A stretch of DNA of 59,862 bases from IMG/VR virus record IMGVR_UViG_3300028862_000314, positions 1 to 59,862 of that record, one strand, 5' to 3'. Below, piece after piece: positions 49,529 through 56,734 of the stretch. The stretch is from a virus. The translations under genes and the position numbers were made by a program. A model generated the notes under the pieces. The model was given only the letters and a program-made list of their open reading frames with translations. It had not been told where the DNA came from and ran no database searches. Numbering within the stretch: position 1 is the first letter of the stretch; each line of letters opens with the position of its first letter.

Positions 49529-50304
49529 GCTGTTTTCTGTTTTAGGCTTTCAACAAACTTGTGTATGGCGTTCCGGCCTGATTCGGTCCACTTGGTAAGG
49601 ATATGTGTACTTACTACTCCGAAACTGTTGGTGTAGGTCTGCGTTACGGTTCCGGTATATCCTTTATCCTGATACTTTGAATACAATACCCATGTTCCAC
49701 CGGAGAGGTAAACAATACCATGCTTGTGAAGCAGTTTGTTTAATCCTATGGCACTCATGCCTAGTTCCTTTGCAATTACGTTGGTATTGATAAGTTTGTC
49801 GCTCTGCAGCACTTCGTCAAAGTACATTACCTTGGGTGCTGATAACTTTAGTTGCTCCTGCTGTGCTTCTGATCGGGCCAGATACAATTCTTTCTCTGCA
49901 CGTTCAGTCTTTAATTCTGTTGCCAGCCTGATGATAAAGTCAGGGTTAAGCAAATCGTTAGGGTTAATTGCTGTGGCTCCGTACTTCAATAACTCTTTCA
50001 TACGATCATTGCACCATATTGCGAAGGATGGGGACAACCATCTTGCAAACTCCATTGCTACATCTTCGTGCATCCAGGTTCCGGGATTATTACCACCATT
50101 CATAACCAACACTAAATCAGTCAGTGTGCATTTATGAGAAGTGACAAGTGCCTGTATAAATAATTGATACTGTGATGTACGCATCCAGTTAGCTGGCTTC
50201 GTATTGAATGGTTTAGCCATATCAACCGCATTTACCATTACATTTCCGTTATCACGTTGAAAAGTGATGTCGTTTCCCATGTATTCAAATTTCTTCGTTT
50301 CCAT
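49525..50304 (-). CDS. KilA-N/ANT antirepressor-like protein
   Basis: A 259-residue protein. The N-terminal KilA-N domain includes VNAVDMAKPFNTKPANWMRT, MHEDVAMEFARWLSPSFAIW and NDRMKELLKYG. The C-terminal ANT-type domain includes NTNVIAKELGMSAIGLNKLL and THILTKWTESGRNAIHKFVE. It would switch the phage from lysogeny by binding repressor or DNA. The start at 50304 (METKKFEYMGND) is favoured over 50394. It overlaps none of the preceding gene with this start. Confidence 0.85.
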   Translation of the reverse strand: METKKFEYMGNDITFQRDNGNVMVNAVDMAKPFNTKPANWMRTSQYQLFIQALVTSHKCTLTDLVLVMNGGNNPGTWMHEDVAMEFARWLSPSFAIWCNDRMKELLKYGATAINPNDLLNPDFIIRLATELKTERAEKELYLARSEAQQEQLKLSAPKVMYFDEVLQSDKLINTNVIAKELGMSAIGLNKLLHKHGIVYLSGGTWVLYSKYQDKGYTGTVTQTYTNSFGVVSTHILTKWTESGRNAIHKFVESLKQKTA

Positions 50305-50315
50305 GTTGTTCTTGT

Positions 50316-50510
50316 TTACTTGTTTCTGTTTCTTAAATAGTTTGCTACCGTGTACTCTGATATTTCGTACTGCAATGCAATTTGCTTTTTCCACTCAGTA
50401 GCGGAGTTCTTGGGGTTCTTTTTCATCTGGTAGTACGATGAAATGATTTCTTCCCGTTGTTTTGCCTTCCTGATTCTGAAAGGACTTTCATAGGGTGCAA
50501 CTTTCGCCAT
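50316..50510 (-). CDS. Early regulator-like protein (64 aa)
   Basis: Small basic protein (MAKVAPYESPFRIRKAKQRE) with a C-terminal HTH-like part (IALQYEISEYTVANYLRNRN). I place the start at 50510; a longer frame begins at 50567. It is the first gene of the leftward early operon, immediately behind the TACATTTG promoter and operators. A Cro-like function is possible. Confidence 0.55.
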   Translation of the reverse strand: MAKVAPYESPFRIRKAKQREEIISSYYQMKKNPKNSATEWKKQIALQYEISEYTVANYLRNRNK

Positions 50511-50608
50511 GTGATTTTTTTTAGTTGTAAGTATTGTTTTTGTAATTTTGTGTTGTAACTTTGTCATGTTTTTAAATAAAACAACACAATACCGTTTATT
50601 TGATTGAG

Positions 50609-50695
50609 CAAATGTAGTACATATATTGCGAATTGGTACAAAAAATGCGAATTGTTTTTAATATATTTTTTATATGACTGATATAGAGCGAATTG
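50609..50695. promoter_or_regulatory. Lysogeny switch: promoter and GCGAATTG operators
   Basis: A minus-strand -7 TACATTTG (50616-50609) has TTTG at 50642-50639 upstream. GCGAATTG occurs at 50628-50635 (between the two elements), 50647-50654 and 50688-50695 (within the start of the repressor gene). Three copies of an 8-mer at the divergent switch make a good operator candidate for the adjacent repressor. Confidence 0.6.
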
Positions 50696-51108
50696 AAGCT
50701 GTAATTAATTGGTCTGGTTTGTCGGAAAATGCCTTTGCAAAGAAAATAGGGTATTCTTCTGGTGGATCTATTTATAATAAAATAAATGGTAATAGAGATA
50801 TTAATATAAAATTTATCACAAAAATTGCGAATACTTTTCCAGAAATAAATAAAACTTGGATATTAACCGGAATTGGGAATATGCTTACAAATTCAAATAC
50901 GGTTATCCAAAGAGATAAGCAACCACAAAATCAACCTAATAATAACTCTAAAGACGAACTTATGACACCAGAACGTTTTGACAGACTACTCGACTTAATG
51001 GAAGATCAACAAAAAGCTATCAACAGCTTAATCGAAAATCAAAGTGTATTAGCTAGTAAAATACCAGATCACCAGAAATTGGAAAAACTAAGCGGGCGGG
51101 GTGCTTAA
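50674..51108 (+). CDS. CI-like repressor (144 aa)
   Basis: N-terminal HTH (IEAVINWSGLSENAFAKKIG, GSIYNKINGNRDINIKFITK, FPEINKTWILTGIGNML) is the classic Bacteroidetes phage repressor type, with a long polar C-terminal helix (DRLLDLMEDQQKAINSLIEN). It is divergent from the early operon and near operator copies. It should maintain lysogeny. No autoproteolysis domain is visible. Confidence 0.8.
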   Translation: MTDIERIEAVINWSGLSENAFAKKIGYSSGGSIYNKINGNRDINIKFITKIANTFPEINKTWILTGIGNMLTNSNTVIQRDKQPQNQPNNNSKDELMTPERFDRLLDLMEDQQKAINSLIENQSVLASKIPDHQKLEKLSGRGA

Positions 51109-51130
51109 CATTAATTTATAGCAACCCATT

Positions 51131-51274
51131 GAAGCCCGCAGCCCAGGAAAGCTGCGAGAATAAAATAGTGGAAGATATTGAAAACTACAGCACACAAAAT
51201 AAACACTTACTCAGACTACTTAAAACAGTTTATTCATTCTTAATATTAATACCTAATATACTCGCATCGTAAAT
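51131..51274 (+). CDS. Possible short frame after repressor (47 aa)
   Basis: An open frame from TTG (51131) with a polar N-terminus (LKPAAQESCENKIVEDIEN) and hydrophobic C-terminus (LLKTVYSFLILIPNILAS). It fits between genes but lacks an ATG and a clear ribosome site. It could be a real small protein or a decayed extension of the repressor. Low confidence. Confidence 0.25.
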
Positions 51275-51275
51275 A

Positions 51276-51533
51276 ATGACATTAAGTATAATCCTTATTA
51301 CGGGAGGAGTGTTGGGATACATTCTAAATGTGTTTCTGATTCGTTATTTTATCAGAAAAAATGATCCGGTTACTTGGAGATATAAGCACATTAAAACAGG
51401 AAATAAATACGCATGGGAAAATACAGCAAACAAAGGCGTGGTTCCTAAATGGGTTTCTCGCATAGGGATAATAAGCATGAATTGTTTTTTAATAGGGATA
51501 TTTATAGAAATAATTTCTCTATTTAAAAATTAA
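51276..51533 (+). CDS. Membrane protein in lysogeny region (85 aa)
   Basis: Two transmembrane helices (MTLSIILITGGVLGYILNVF and ISMNCFLIGIFIEIISLF) with a soluble middle (KNDPVTWRYKHIKTGNKYAW). Lysogenically expressed position near the repressor suggests a superinfection-exclusion or defence role. Inference only. Confidence 0.5.
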   Translation: MTLSIILITGGVLGYILNVFLIRYFIRKNDPVTWRYKHIKTGNKYAWENTANKGVVPKWVSRIGIISMNCFLIGIFIEIISLFKN

Positions 51534-51541
51534 TAAATAGT

Positions 51542-51844
51542 ATGTTAATGGCAGCACAAATTAAAAATAGAACATTTCATTATATTATATTAGTAATATA
51601 TATTGGTAATTGGTTTTTGCCACTTTATATACCCGGTGTGAAAACATTATTTTTAAACGAGATTATACTTTTTATTGTTACTACAGCATTTCCGATAGGG
51701 CTTTCTTATTTTGTGTTCAATGTATTAAATAAAGATGACATATTCGAGAATAATGAAGACATGCTTATTTCGAGCTTTTTCTCCGTTTACCAAATTACGC
51801 TAGCCATTGTTTCAGCACTTTATTTAATTGTAACTAACCCCTAA
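51542..51844 (+). CDS. Multi-pass membrane protein in lysogeny region (100 aa)
   Basis: Three predicted hydrophobic helices (FHYIILVIYIGNWFLPLYIP, EIILFIVTTAFPIGLSYFVF, FFSVYQITLAIVSALYLIVT). It follows the previous membrane gene by 8 nt and precedes the second repressor-like gene. Same functional guess; no family recognised. Confidence 0.5.
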   Translation: MLMAAQIKNRTFHYIILVIYIGNWFLPLYIPGVKTLFLNEIILFIVTTAFPIGLSYFVFNVLNKDDIFENNEDMLISSFFSVYQITLAIVSALYLIVTNP

Positions 51845-51848
51845 CCCC

Positions 51849-52169
51849 ATGAGCACCGAAGAAGATAAGATCAATGCACGAATAGAAGAAGTAAGGCTAA
51901 CAACAGGCCTTAATGCTACCGATTTTGCAAAGAAGATCGGGGTAAAGCCTAACACATACCTGGTAACTGTTAATTATTCGCGCAGGAAGCCCGGAGTAGA
52001 GTTAATACAGGCCATACTTAGCACGTTTCAGGTTTCTGCCCGATGGCTGATGCTTGGCGAAGGCTTTATGTGGGATATTGATAAAATAAAAGATTCCGGG
52101 GACGAACAAACATTGATAGATACTGCCCGTGCTATCCTTACCCGAATATCGCAGAAGGGGACCGGGTGA
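51849..52169 (+). CDS. Second XRE-family HTH regulator (106 aa)
   Basis: Helix-turn-helix pattern (ARIEEVRLTTGLNATDFAKK, NYSRRKPGVELIQAILSTFQ, VSARWLMLGEGFMW) like the 50674 repressor but divergent in sequence, followed by a short acidic tail. It may regulate the neighbouring lysogenic genes or the tRNA/integrase region. Confidence 0.75.
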   Translation: MSTEEDKINARIEEVRLTTGLNATDFAKKIGVKPNTYLVTVNYSRRKPGVELIQAILSTFQVSARWLMLGEGFMWDIDKIKDSGDEQTLIDTARAILTRISQKGTG

Positions 52170-52202
52170 CTGTATCGGTTAAATTAATTTTTTAGTAACG
52201 TG

Positions 52203-52231
52203 TTGAATTGTCATTTTTGGTTGTATATTTG
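52203..52231 (+). promoter_or_regulatory. Promoter of the initiator-like tRNA
   Basis: TTGA (52203) and TATATTTG (52224-52231) with 17 nt between, and a TTGTCATTTTTG block at 52208-52219. The -7 box is 11 nt before the tRNA 5' end. The block closely matches the late promoter at 8893-8914. Confidence 0.7.
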
Positions 52232-52242
52232 CATTTCAATAC

Positions 52243-52316
52243 TGCGAGTTGGAGAAGCCCGGTATCTCGTCTGGCTCATAACCAGAAGTTCATCAGTTCA
52301 AATCTGATACTCGCCA
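52243..52316 (+). tRNA. tRNA-fMet-like initiator tRNA (CAT)
   Basis: Folds as a 74-nt cloverleaf: acceptor TGCGAGT/ACTCGCC, D stem GAGA/TCTC, anticodon stem TCTGG/CCAGA with loop CTCATAA (CAT at 52277-52279), T stem ATCAG/CTGAT with loop TTCAAAT. Position 1-72 is a U-C mismatch and 11-24 is A-T, both hallmarks of bacterial initiator tRNAs. Only two of the usual three G-C pairs close the anticodon stem. CCA is not encoded. A TATATTTG promoter lies just upstream. Confidence 0.88.
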
Positions 52317-52457
52317 CTAACCCACCCGAAAGGGGCCATAAAAACGTTCTTTAACCCGAATGGTATTGCGGACACGAATAGGTCAACTTTATTCGTATTG
52401 TCAATTTAACGCAAGGTTGATATAGGTTCCTGTAATGTGCGCCCCGTATGAACGAAG

Positions 52458-52493
52458 AAAGCCCGGACAAAGTTAGCCGGGCTTTCGCTTTTT
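52458..52493 (+). terminator. Intrinsic terminator after tRNA region
   Basis: Perfect 9-bp stem AAAGCCCGG / CCGGGCTTT with a 10-nt loop (52458-52485) followed by CGCTTTTTAT. It ends the rightward tRNA transcript. Between tRNA and hairpin (52317-52457) I see only non-coding DNA. Confidence 0.8.
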
Positions 52494-52502
52494 ATGGTAA
52501 GT

Positions 52503-52534
52503 ATGGTTTTTATGGTTTTTATGGTTTTTATGAA
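52503..52534. repeat. 9-10 bp tandem repeat ATGGTTTTT
   Basis: Three direct copies of ATGGTTTTT in a row (52503-52531) just beyond the integrase stop at 52563. It may be a site bound by integrase arms or simple slippage. Confidence 0.5.
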
Positions 52535-52562
52535 AAACAGGTATTCCCTGTGAAAAGTAGGT

Positions 52563-53786
52563 TTAATTAGCCATCTTCACAACTTTCATTCCGCCTTTAG
52601 TTTCATACACATAGTCTAAAACAGCCCTTACGGCCCTGTCAACTTTAGTATAATCCACCTTAGTATATTTGTCAGTCATATCATAGTTATCCTTGTGTAC
52701 AAGTGCCAGGTCCACTTCATCAACAGGTATGTTACATTCGTTACGTGCAAAGGACCCGAAGGAGTGACGGGCATGATACGTTGTAATAGCGGGTATTTTT
52801 AACCGTTCACATATCAATTCAAGCCCTCTGTTAACACGTTTGTTAAACTGGCCCGTAGAAGTAAAAAGTTTATAGAAGTTAAATTGTCGTTTATCGTCAG
52901 CATATTTGGCAATAAGGCCGGTTATTTCCGGCTGCACCATCAGGCTTGTAAATGCTTTGTCGTTTCTCCGTTTAGTTTTCTGCCTGTTATACTCAATTCT
53001 TTTGTTCACGGAACGTGAACACGTGTACATATCTGCAGTATTCATTCCGGCCAGCGCAAAACTGATCTTAAAAACATCAAGGCCGAAAACTTCCCGGGGA
53101 TCTTCCGGGGTATCGTTCAATACTTTTCGTAGTGTTTCAACATCAAGTGAACGCTTGTCAGGAATATTGGCTTTTGGTTTAATGTAACCCTTCCGGTATG
53201 GGTTCCTTAAAAGTATATCTTCCCGTTCTGCTATTCCTGCCAGGGTACAAAGATAAGTTTGGTATAATCGTATAGTTGTTGATGATGTTACCTTCTTCAT
53301 CTTCCCTGGGATTGTGCGAAGGTTAATCTCAAAGTCATTTAGAAGCCTTACAGTAAACTTTGAGGCAGGAAGTATATCTGTTCCGATATATTCCTGCAAT
53401 CGGTCCAGTGCCGTGTAATATCCCTGTACGGTCTGTTTTGCCTTAGTATGTTTGAAGGAGTTAACCTTTGATCTGAAATAAGGGATAAGGTTAACGTCCT
53501 TGTCGGGTTCTGGATTGGATAAATAGTGAGCTAGATCCTGAACCGTCATAGTATCAATTAATGAACTTAATGATAATATTCTTTTTTCGTAATCTCTTAT
53601 CCGGTCCTTTATCTCATCCCTCAAAGTAATATCCAATAGTTCCCGTTTTACATTCAAGTCGGAAGATTCAACATAATAAGGTGTTTTCATATAGGCCGTT
53701 TTTGAATTGTGTATCATCCTGATGCGGACCTGATACTTATTATCAGAACGCTTGTGATCTGAAACCGATATTTTAAACGTTGGCAT
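52563..53786 (-). CDS. int: Tyrosine integrase (Bacteroidetes Arm-domain type)
   Basis: A 407-residue integrase: N-terminal Arm DNA-binding domain (KYQVRIRMIHNSKTAYMKTP), SAM-like core (TKAKQTVQGYYTALDRLQEY), catalytic domain with YHARHSF (HxxR), ALVHKDN and the nucleophile in TDKYTKV. The usual first catalytic Arg region reads FALAGMNTADMYTC, with Asn where Arg is expected, as in a subgroup of Bacteroidetes integrases. It integrates the prophage; the tRNA-Lys 5' half at 54609-54651 is the likely target. Confidence 0.88.
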   Translation of the reverse strand: MPTFKISVSDHKRSDNKYQVRIRMIHNSKTAYMKTPYYVESSDLNVKRELLDITLRDEIKDRIRDYEKRILSLSSLIDTMTVQDLAHYLSNPEPDKDVNLIPYFRSKVNSFKHTKAKQTVQGYYTALDRLQEYIGTDILPASKFTVRLLNDFEINLRTIPGKMKKVTSSTTIRLYQTYLCTLAGIAEREDILLRNPYRKGYIKPKANIPDKRSLDVETLRKVLNDTPEDPREVFGLDVFKISFALAGMNTADMYTCSRSVNKRIEYNRQKTKRRNDKAFTSLMVQPEITGLIAKYADDKRQFNFYKLFTSTGQFNKRVNRGLELICERLKIPAITTYHARHSFGSFARNECNIPVDEVDLALVHKDNYDMTDKYTKVDYTKVDRAVRAVLDYVYETKGGMKVVKMAN

Positions 53787-54393
53787 GGTTAAGGATTATT
53801 GTTTTTTGTTTAATATACGCAACATCCATTATTTTCTGCTTAACTATTTCAAACGGCTCATCGGCATTAATCTCAATAACCGCCTTTCTGATTGGGTCTA
53901 ACAAATTATCTATAACCTTAATTATATCCTTATCTATAATTTTGTTTTTTTTAACACTTTCGTATGGAACCCTATAATTAGTCGGGATATAAAATATATT
54001 GCGCCTACAAATAACCCTGAATCGTAAAGTATAAGTTCTATCTGATCTCAAATAAGTAACAACTGGAGTTAAGGAAATACTAATATTCAATCTACCATAC
54101 TTAATTGTAGTTTCTGCTGTATGGATTGTATTCATAGGGGGATTTAGTTCCTTTATAAAATTGCCTTCTTCCGATATTAATTCATCAATCGGAACGATTT
54201 TATACTTTACCCGGTTAAATAGACCAGGGTTATTACTTAGATGCTTTAGAACTCTAGAAACTATGTTGGTCGATCTTCCAATATAAAGCAAGTTATTGTC
54301 ATTATATAAAAAATAGATACCCATCAATGTTGTTAACTGACCTAAATTTATTTCCCCATCAAAACTAGGATTCAATAATTCACCTGTATTCAT
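53773..54393 (-). CDS. GIY-YIG nuclease fused to an Arm-like domain
   Basis: Residues 23-75 form a GIY-YIG domain (GIYFLYNDNNLLYIGRSTNI then VSRVLKH and an EGNFIKELNPPMN helix with the conserved Glu and Asn). The C-terminal half (residues about 110-190: YTLRFRVICRRNIFYIPTNY then RVPYESV and LLDPIRKAVIEINADEP) resembles the Arm-type domain at the start of the next gene's integrase (YQVRIRMIHNSKTAYMKTPY). It overlaps the integrase gene by 14 nt. Possibly a site-specific nuclease acting at or near the att site. Confidence 0.75.
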   Translation of the reverse strand: MNTGELLNPSFDGEINLGQLTTLMGIYFLYNDNNLLYIGRSTNIVSRVLKHLSNNPGLFNRVKYKIVPIDELISEEGNFIKELNPPMNTIHTAETTIKYGRLNISISLTPVVTYLRSDRTYTLRFRVICRRNIFYIPTNYRVPYESVKKNKIIDKDIIKVIDNLLDPIRKAVIEINADEPFEIVKQKIMDVAYIKQKTIILNHANV

Positions 54394-54531
54394 ATATATA
54401 TTTTTATCAAAGATAGTGTATTATATCCACCTGTTTACAAATTATCCATTTGTTTATAAATAATTATTAGAGTATTCTTAAAGTTTCGGTTATAAAGAAT
54501 CATATTAACGTGTTTTTATGAACGCAAACAA

Positions 54532-54560
54532 AAAGGCTCCCGTGTCTGGAAGCCTTTATT
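54532..54560. terminator. Hairpin terminator upstream of the GIY-YIG gene
   Basis: AAAGGCT-CC pairs with GGAAGCCTTT around CGTGTCT, with one bulged base, followed by A/T-rich DNA. It lies between the tRNA fragment and the promoterless 5' region of the GIY-YIG gene (54394-54531), which holds only AT-rich DNA. Confidence 0.6.
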
Positions 54561-54608
54561 TATGTAGTGTTCAAATTAAGTTTCAGTAAGTTGCAAAAAA
54601 TAAGCAGT

Positions 54609-54651
54609 ATTGATTAAGAGTCAATTGCTCTACCAGCTGAGCTACGGAGAG
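54609..54651 (-). tRNA. 5' half of tRNA-Lys (CTT), probable attP
   Basis: The minus strand reads positions 1-43 of a tRNA: acceptor 5' strand CTCTCCG, TAGCTCAGCTGGTAGAGC D arm, and anticodon stem ATTGA/TCAAT with loop CTCTTAA (anticodon CTT, Lys). The 3' part (variable loop, T arm, acceptor 3' strand) is missing; after TCAAT the sequence becomes unrelated. A half tRNA next to an integrase gene is a classic attachment-site signature. Here the phage holds the 5' half. Confidence 0.8.
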
Positions 54652-54730
54652 GATAAGGGTTTCAGGAATTTAAGCATCAAATTATTAAACAATTTGTAAA
54701 TCGGCTTATTTTTACCCCTGTTTCCCGGTG

Positions 54731-54738
54731 CAAATATA
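54731..54738 (-). promoter_or_regulatory. Promoter-like element before the tRNA-Lys half
   Basis: The minus strand reads TATATTTG at 54738-54731, matching the -7 consensus, 80 nt upstream of the tRNA 5' end. No strong -33 TTTG is seen. It could drive the tRNA after integration. Confidence 0.5.
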
Positions 54739-54774
54739 TAATAAAATTTTAACGGGTAATGCCTGATGGTAATT

Positions 54775-55581
54775 TTATAGCTCCATGTATTCAAGTATTG
54801 GCAAACGCCCCCCCTCTAGAACTACTCCACAATTAATATGAGGCTTTGAAAAGTGCCTGCCGTATGCTGCAGCGTAACTGTCTTTGTCAAATCCCGCCCC
54901 TATCTGCATACAGAATAACAGATACCTGGAACCTGCAATGTAATCTATATAGCCTTCTGCGTGATAATGCCCCTGAACTATACTAATAAGATCCTGTTTC
55001 ATTCTTTGCCGGGCTTTCCTTGCGGTTCCATGAACATACTCAACGTTATCAATAGTATGCTTTTCTGCATAATCCCAATTAGGAGTTTCAAGGACCTCAC
55101 TAATTGACTTTAACCACATAGAAGAATTACCGGCATTAAAATTCTTCCTTTCCGGTATAAGGTCATGGTTCCCGATACATACCCTGGCATAAGGGAAAGC
55201 ATTATACCATAACTTTATTTGTTCTTTTGCCAGTTGAAGCTCCCGGCCTGCGCTGTGTCCGTCAGGGTTTGTTTCATGGAAGCTGCTGTAATGGTTATCT
55301 ATTACGTCACCAATGAATACAACCTTATCACACTTATATTTTTTGTAAATCCGTAAACAAAATTCCAGATACCCGGGAAGTGTAAAGGGTTCGTGTAGGT
55401 CCCCAATGGCTAAAACGTTTGATAAATATTTTTTCTGCTTATATCTAGGACCCCTACCTTTGGAGCTTTTTTCAAAATAAATATTTCTTTTTACAGAAAC
55501 TACCTTTATATTAAAATATACGGAAGCTGCTTCAATTCCATTTAATTGTGCATATTCGTAAATATCACTACTTCTAGACAT
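54775..55581 (-). CDS. Calcineurin-like phosphoesterase with N-terminal HTH
   Basis: A 268-residue protein. Residues 1-35 form a small HTH (DIYEYAQLNGIEAASVYFNI). The metallophosphatase domain has GDLHEPF, GDVIDNH, GNHDLIPER, and later GHYHAEG metal-ligand motifs. It may hydrolyse nucleic-acid or nucleotide phosphates; the exact substrate is unknown. It ends the late minus-strand transcript, next to the attachment region. Confidence 0.82.
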   Translation of the reverse strand: MSRSSDIYEYAQLNGIEAASVYFNIKVVSVKRNIYFEKSSKGRGPRYKQKKYLSNVLAIGDLHEPFTLPGYLEFCLRIYKKYKCDKVVFIGDVIDNHYSSFHETNPDGHSAGRELQLAKEQIKLWYNAFPYARVCIGNHDLIPERKNFNAGNSSMWLKSISEVLETPNWDYAEKHTIDNVEYVHGTARKARQRMKQDLISIVQGHYHAEGYIDYIAGSRYLLFCMQIGAGFDKDSYAAAYGRHFSKPHINCGVVLEGGRLPILEYMEL

Positions 55582-55610
55582 TTGGCAGTCTTAATTCAAC
55601 AATCCGTGAA

Positions 55611-56201
55611 TTATCTTCTGAGCTTAAACTTCCAGTATAAATTAATCCATGCCGTTTTATTGATAACGTCATAGGAAACAGTGTACAAGTTATCTTTCTT
55701 CGTGTTAAGGGCTAGTGTAGGCGCAAGTCCAATCTTATCGGTCCAGCCTCCTATACCAAAACCGGCATATACTTTGTTTCTGGCCTTGGGGCAATCTGTT
55801 GTATAGTAAATTGAATCTATTGTGTGAATAGTCTGTACAACCATTTTAACGGTAGCTACTGCGGTACGTTTCTGAATCCTGTTTCTGGAAATTACGTCAC
55901 GGATGGCTATCATGTAATTTTCACCCCTTAAAGTATCGTTTGAAATAATTACTTTGAAGTAGTCGGTTATCAGATCCAATGTATCAAATGGAACATCTGA
56001 GTAAATTGTATCGTGTACTTCCTGCCCGGGTATGTGTTCGGTGATGGTATCGGTGTGAGTTATGGTAACTGTAACAGTATCGGTATGCGTTGTGTTATTC
56101 GTTGGCTGTTCAGGCTTCGGGGTACATTGCCTCAAAAATATAATTACTATCAACAGGAACAGGCAAACGAATTGCCAGAAGTATTTTATAACTGTTTTCA
56201 T
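55611..56201 (-). CDS. Membrane-anchored periplasmic protein (spanin-like position)
   Basis: A 196-residue protein: one N-terminal transmembrane helix (YFWQFVCLFLLIVIIFL), a Thr-rich linker (TVTVTITHTDTITEHIPG), and a beta periplasmic domain ending GGWTDKIGLAPTLALNTK. It overlaps the endolysin gene by 4 nt. The lysis position suggests a spanin or membrane-wall linker; no lipobox pair was seen. Confidence 0.6.
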   Translation of the reverse strand: MKTVIKYFWQFVCLFLLIVIIFLRQCTPKPEQPTNNTTHTDTVTVTITHTDTITEHIPGQEVHDTIYSDVPFDTLDLITDYFKVIISNDTLRGENYMIAIRDVISRNRIQKRTAVATVKMVVQTIHTIDSIYYTTDCPKARNKVYAGFGIGGWTDKIGLAPTLALNTKKDNLYTVSYDVINKTAWINLYWKFKLRR

Positions 56202-56734
56202 GGATTGAATTTGAATGAATGAATCCTGTTAACCCAACCTTTAAAGAATCGCATCTGAGAAGGTTTATTTTTTACTATGCGCGAAACAAAAGCTATGCGT
56301 TCAAAAACTATCTTTTTAAATAGTTCCTCCTGGTCGCATCTGTTAAGAGCGTTAATAGTATGTTCTCCAACTATACCATCGGTGACAACATCAAGTATCT
56401 GTTGAGGAAAGATAATACCCCATTTGCCGGAAGCCCACACCCAATCTACGAGTATAAACCTTATTGATTCATTCTCAATTTCGTCAGCTTTCCATCTATT
56501 CCAGTAATATTTCTTTAGAATTATCTTAAACTGATCTATTGTAAGGTTTTTCATGTCCTCTGGGCTTGGGATCTTACCAAATGCCTGCTTATAGGTTGCA
56601 GGAGTTATACCCATATTGGTTCCAATCAATATTCCGTCAATATAATTACCGGAATCTTCTACCATGCACTGGTATTTCCCTTCCCATTGTAATATTATTT
56701 TGCAAAGTTTATCTATGCTGTCCATAAAGTTCAA
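56198..56734 (-). CDS. Endolysin, GH108-like muramidase
   Basis: N-terminal glycoside hydrolase family 108-type domain: ILQWEGKYQCMVEDSGNY and GTNMGITPATYKQAFG, with the Glu of WEGK as candidate acid and a modified DxGG motif. The C-terminal peptidoglycan-binding type-3 domain includes VTDGIVGEHTINALN. It cleaves peptidoglycan for lysis. It is adjacent to holin-like genes with a homing endonuclease inserted between. Confidence 0.8.
   Translation of the reverse strand: MNFMDSIDKLCKIILQWEGKYQCMVEDSGNYIDGILIGTNMGITPATYKQAFGKIPSPEDMKNLTIDQFKIILKKYYWNRWKADEIENESIRFILVDWVWASGKWGIIFPQQILDVVTDGIVGEHTINALNRCDQEELFKKIVFERIAFVSRIVKNKPSQMRFFKGWVNRIHSFKFNP

Noticed and set aside
54609-54651. Complete tRNA-Lys gene or split tRNA with 3' half nearby
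   Set aside because: No T arm or acceptor 3' strand was found downstream or elsewhere in the neighbourhood.
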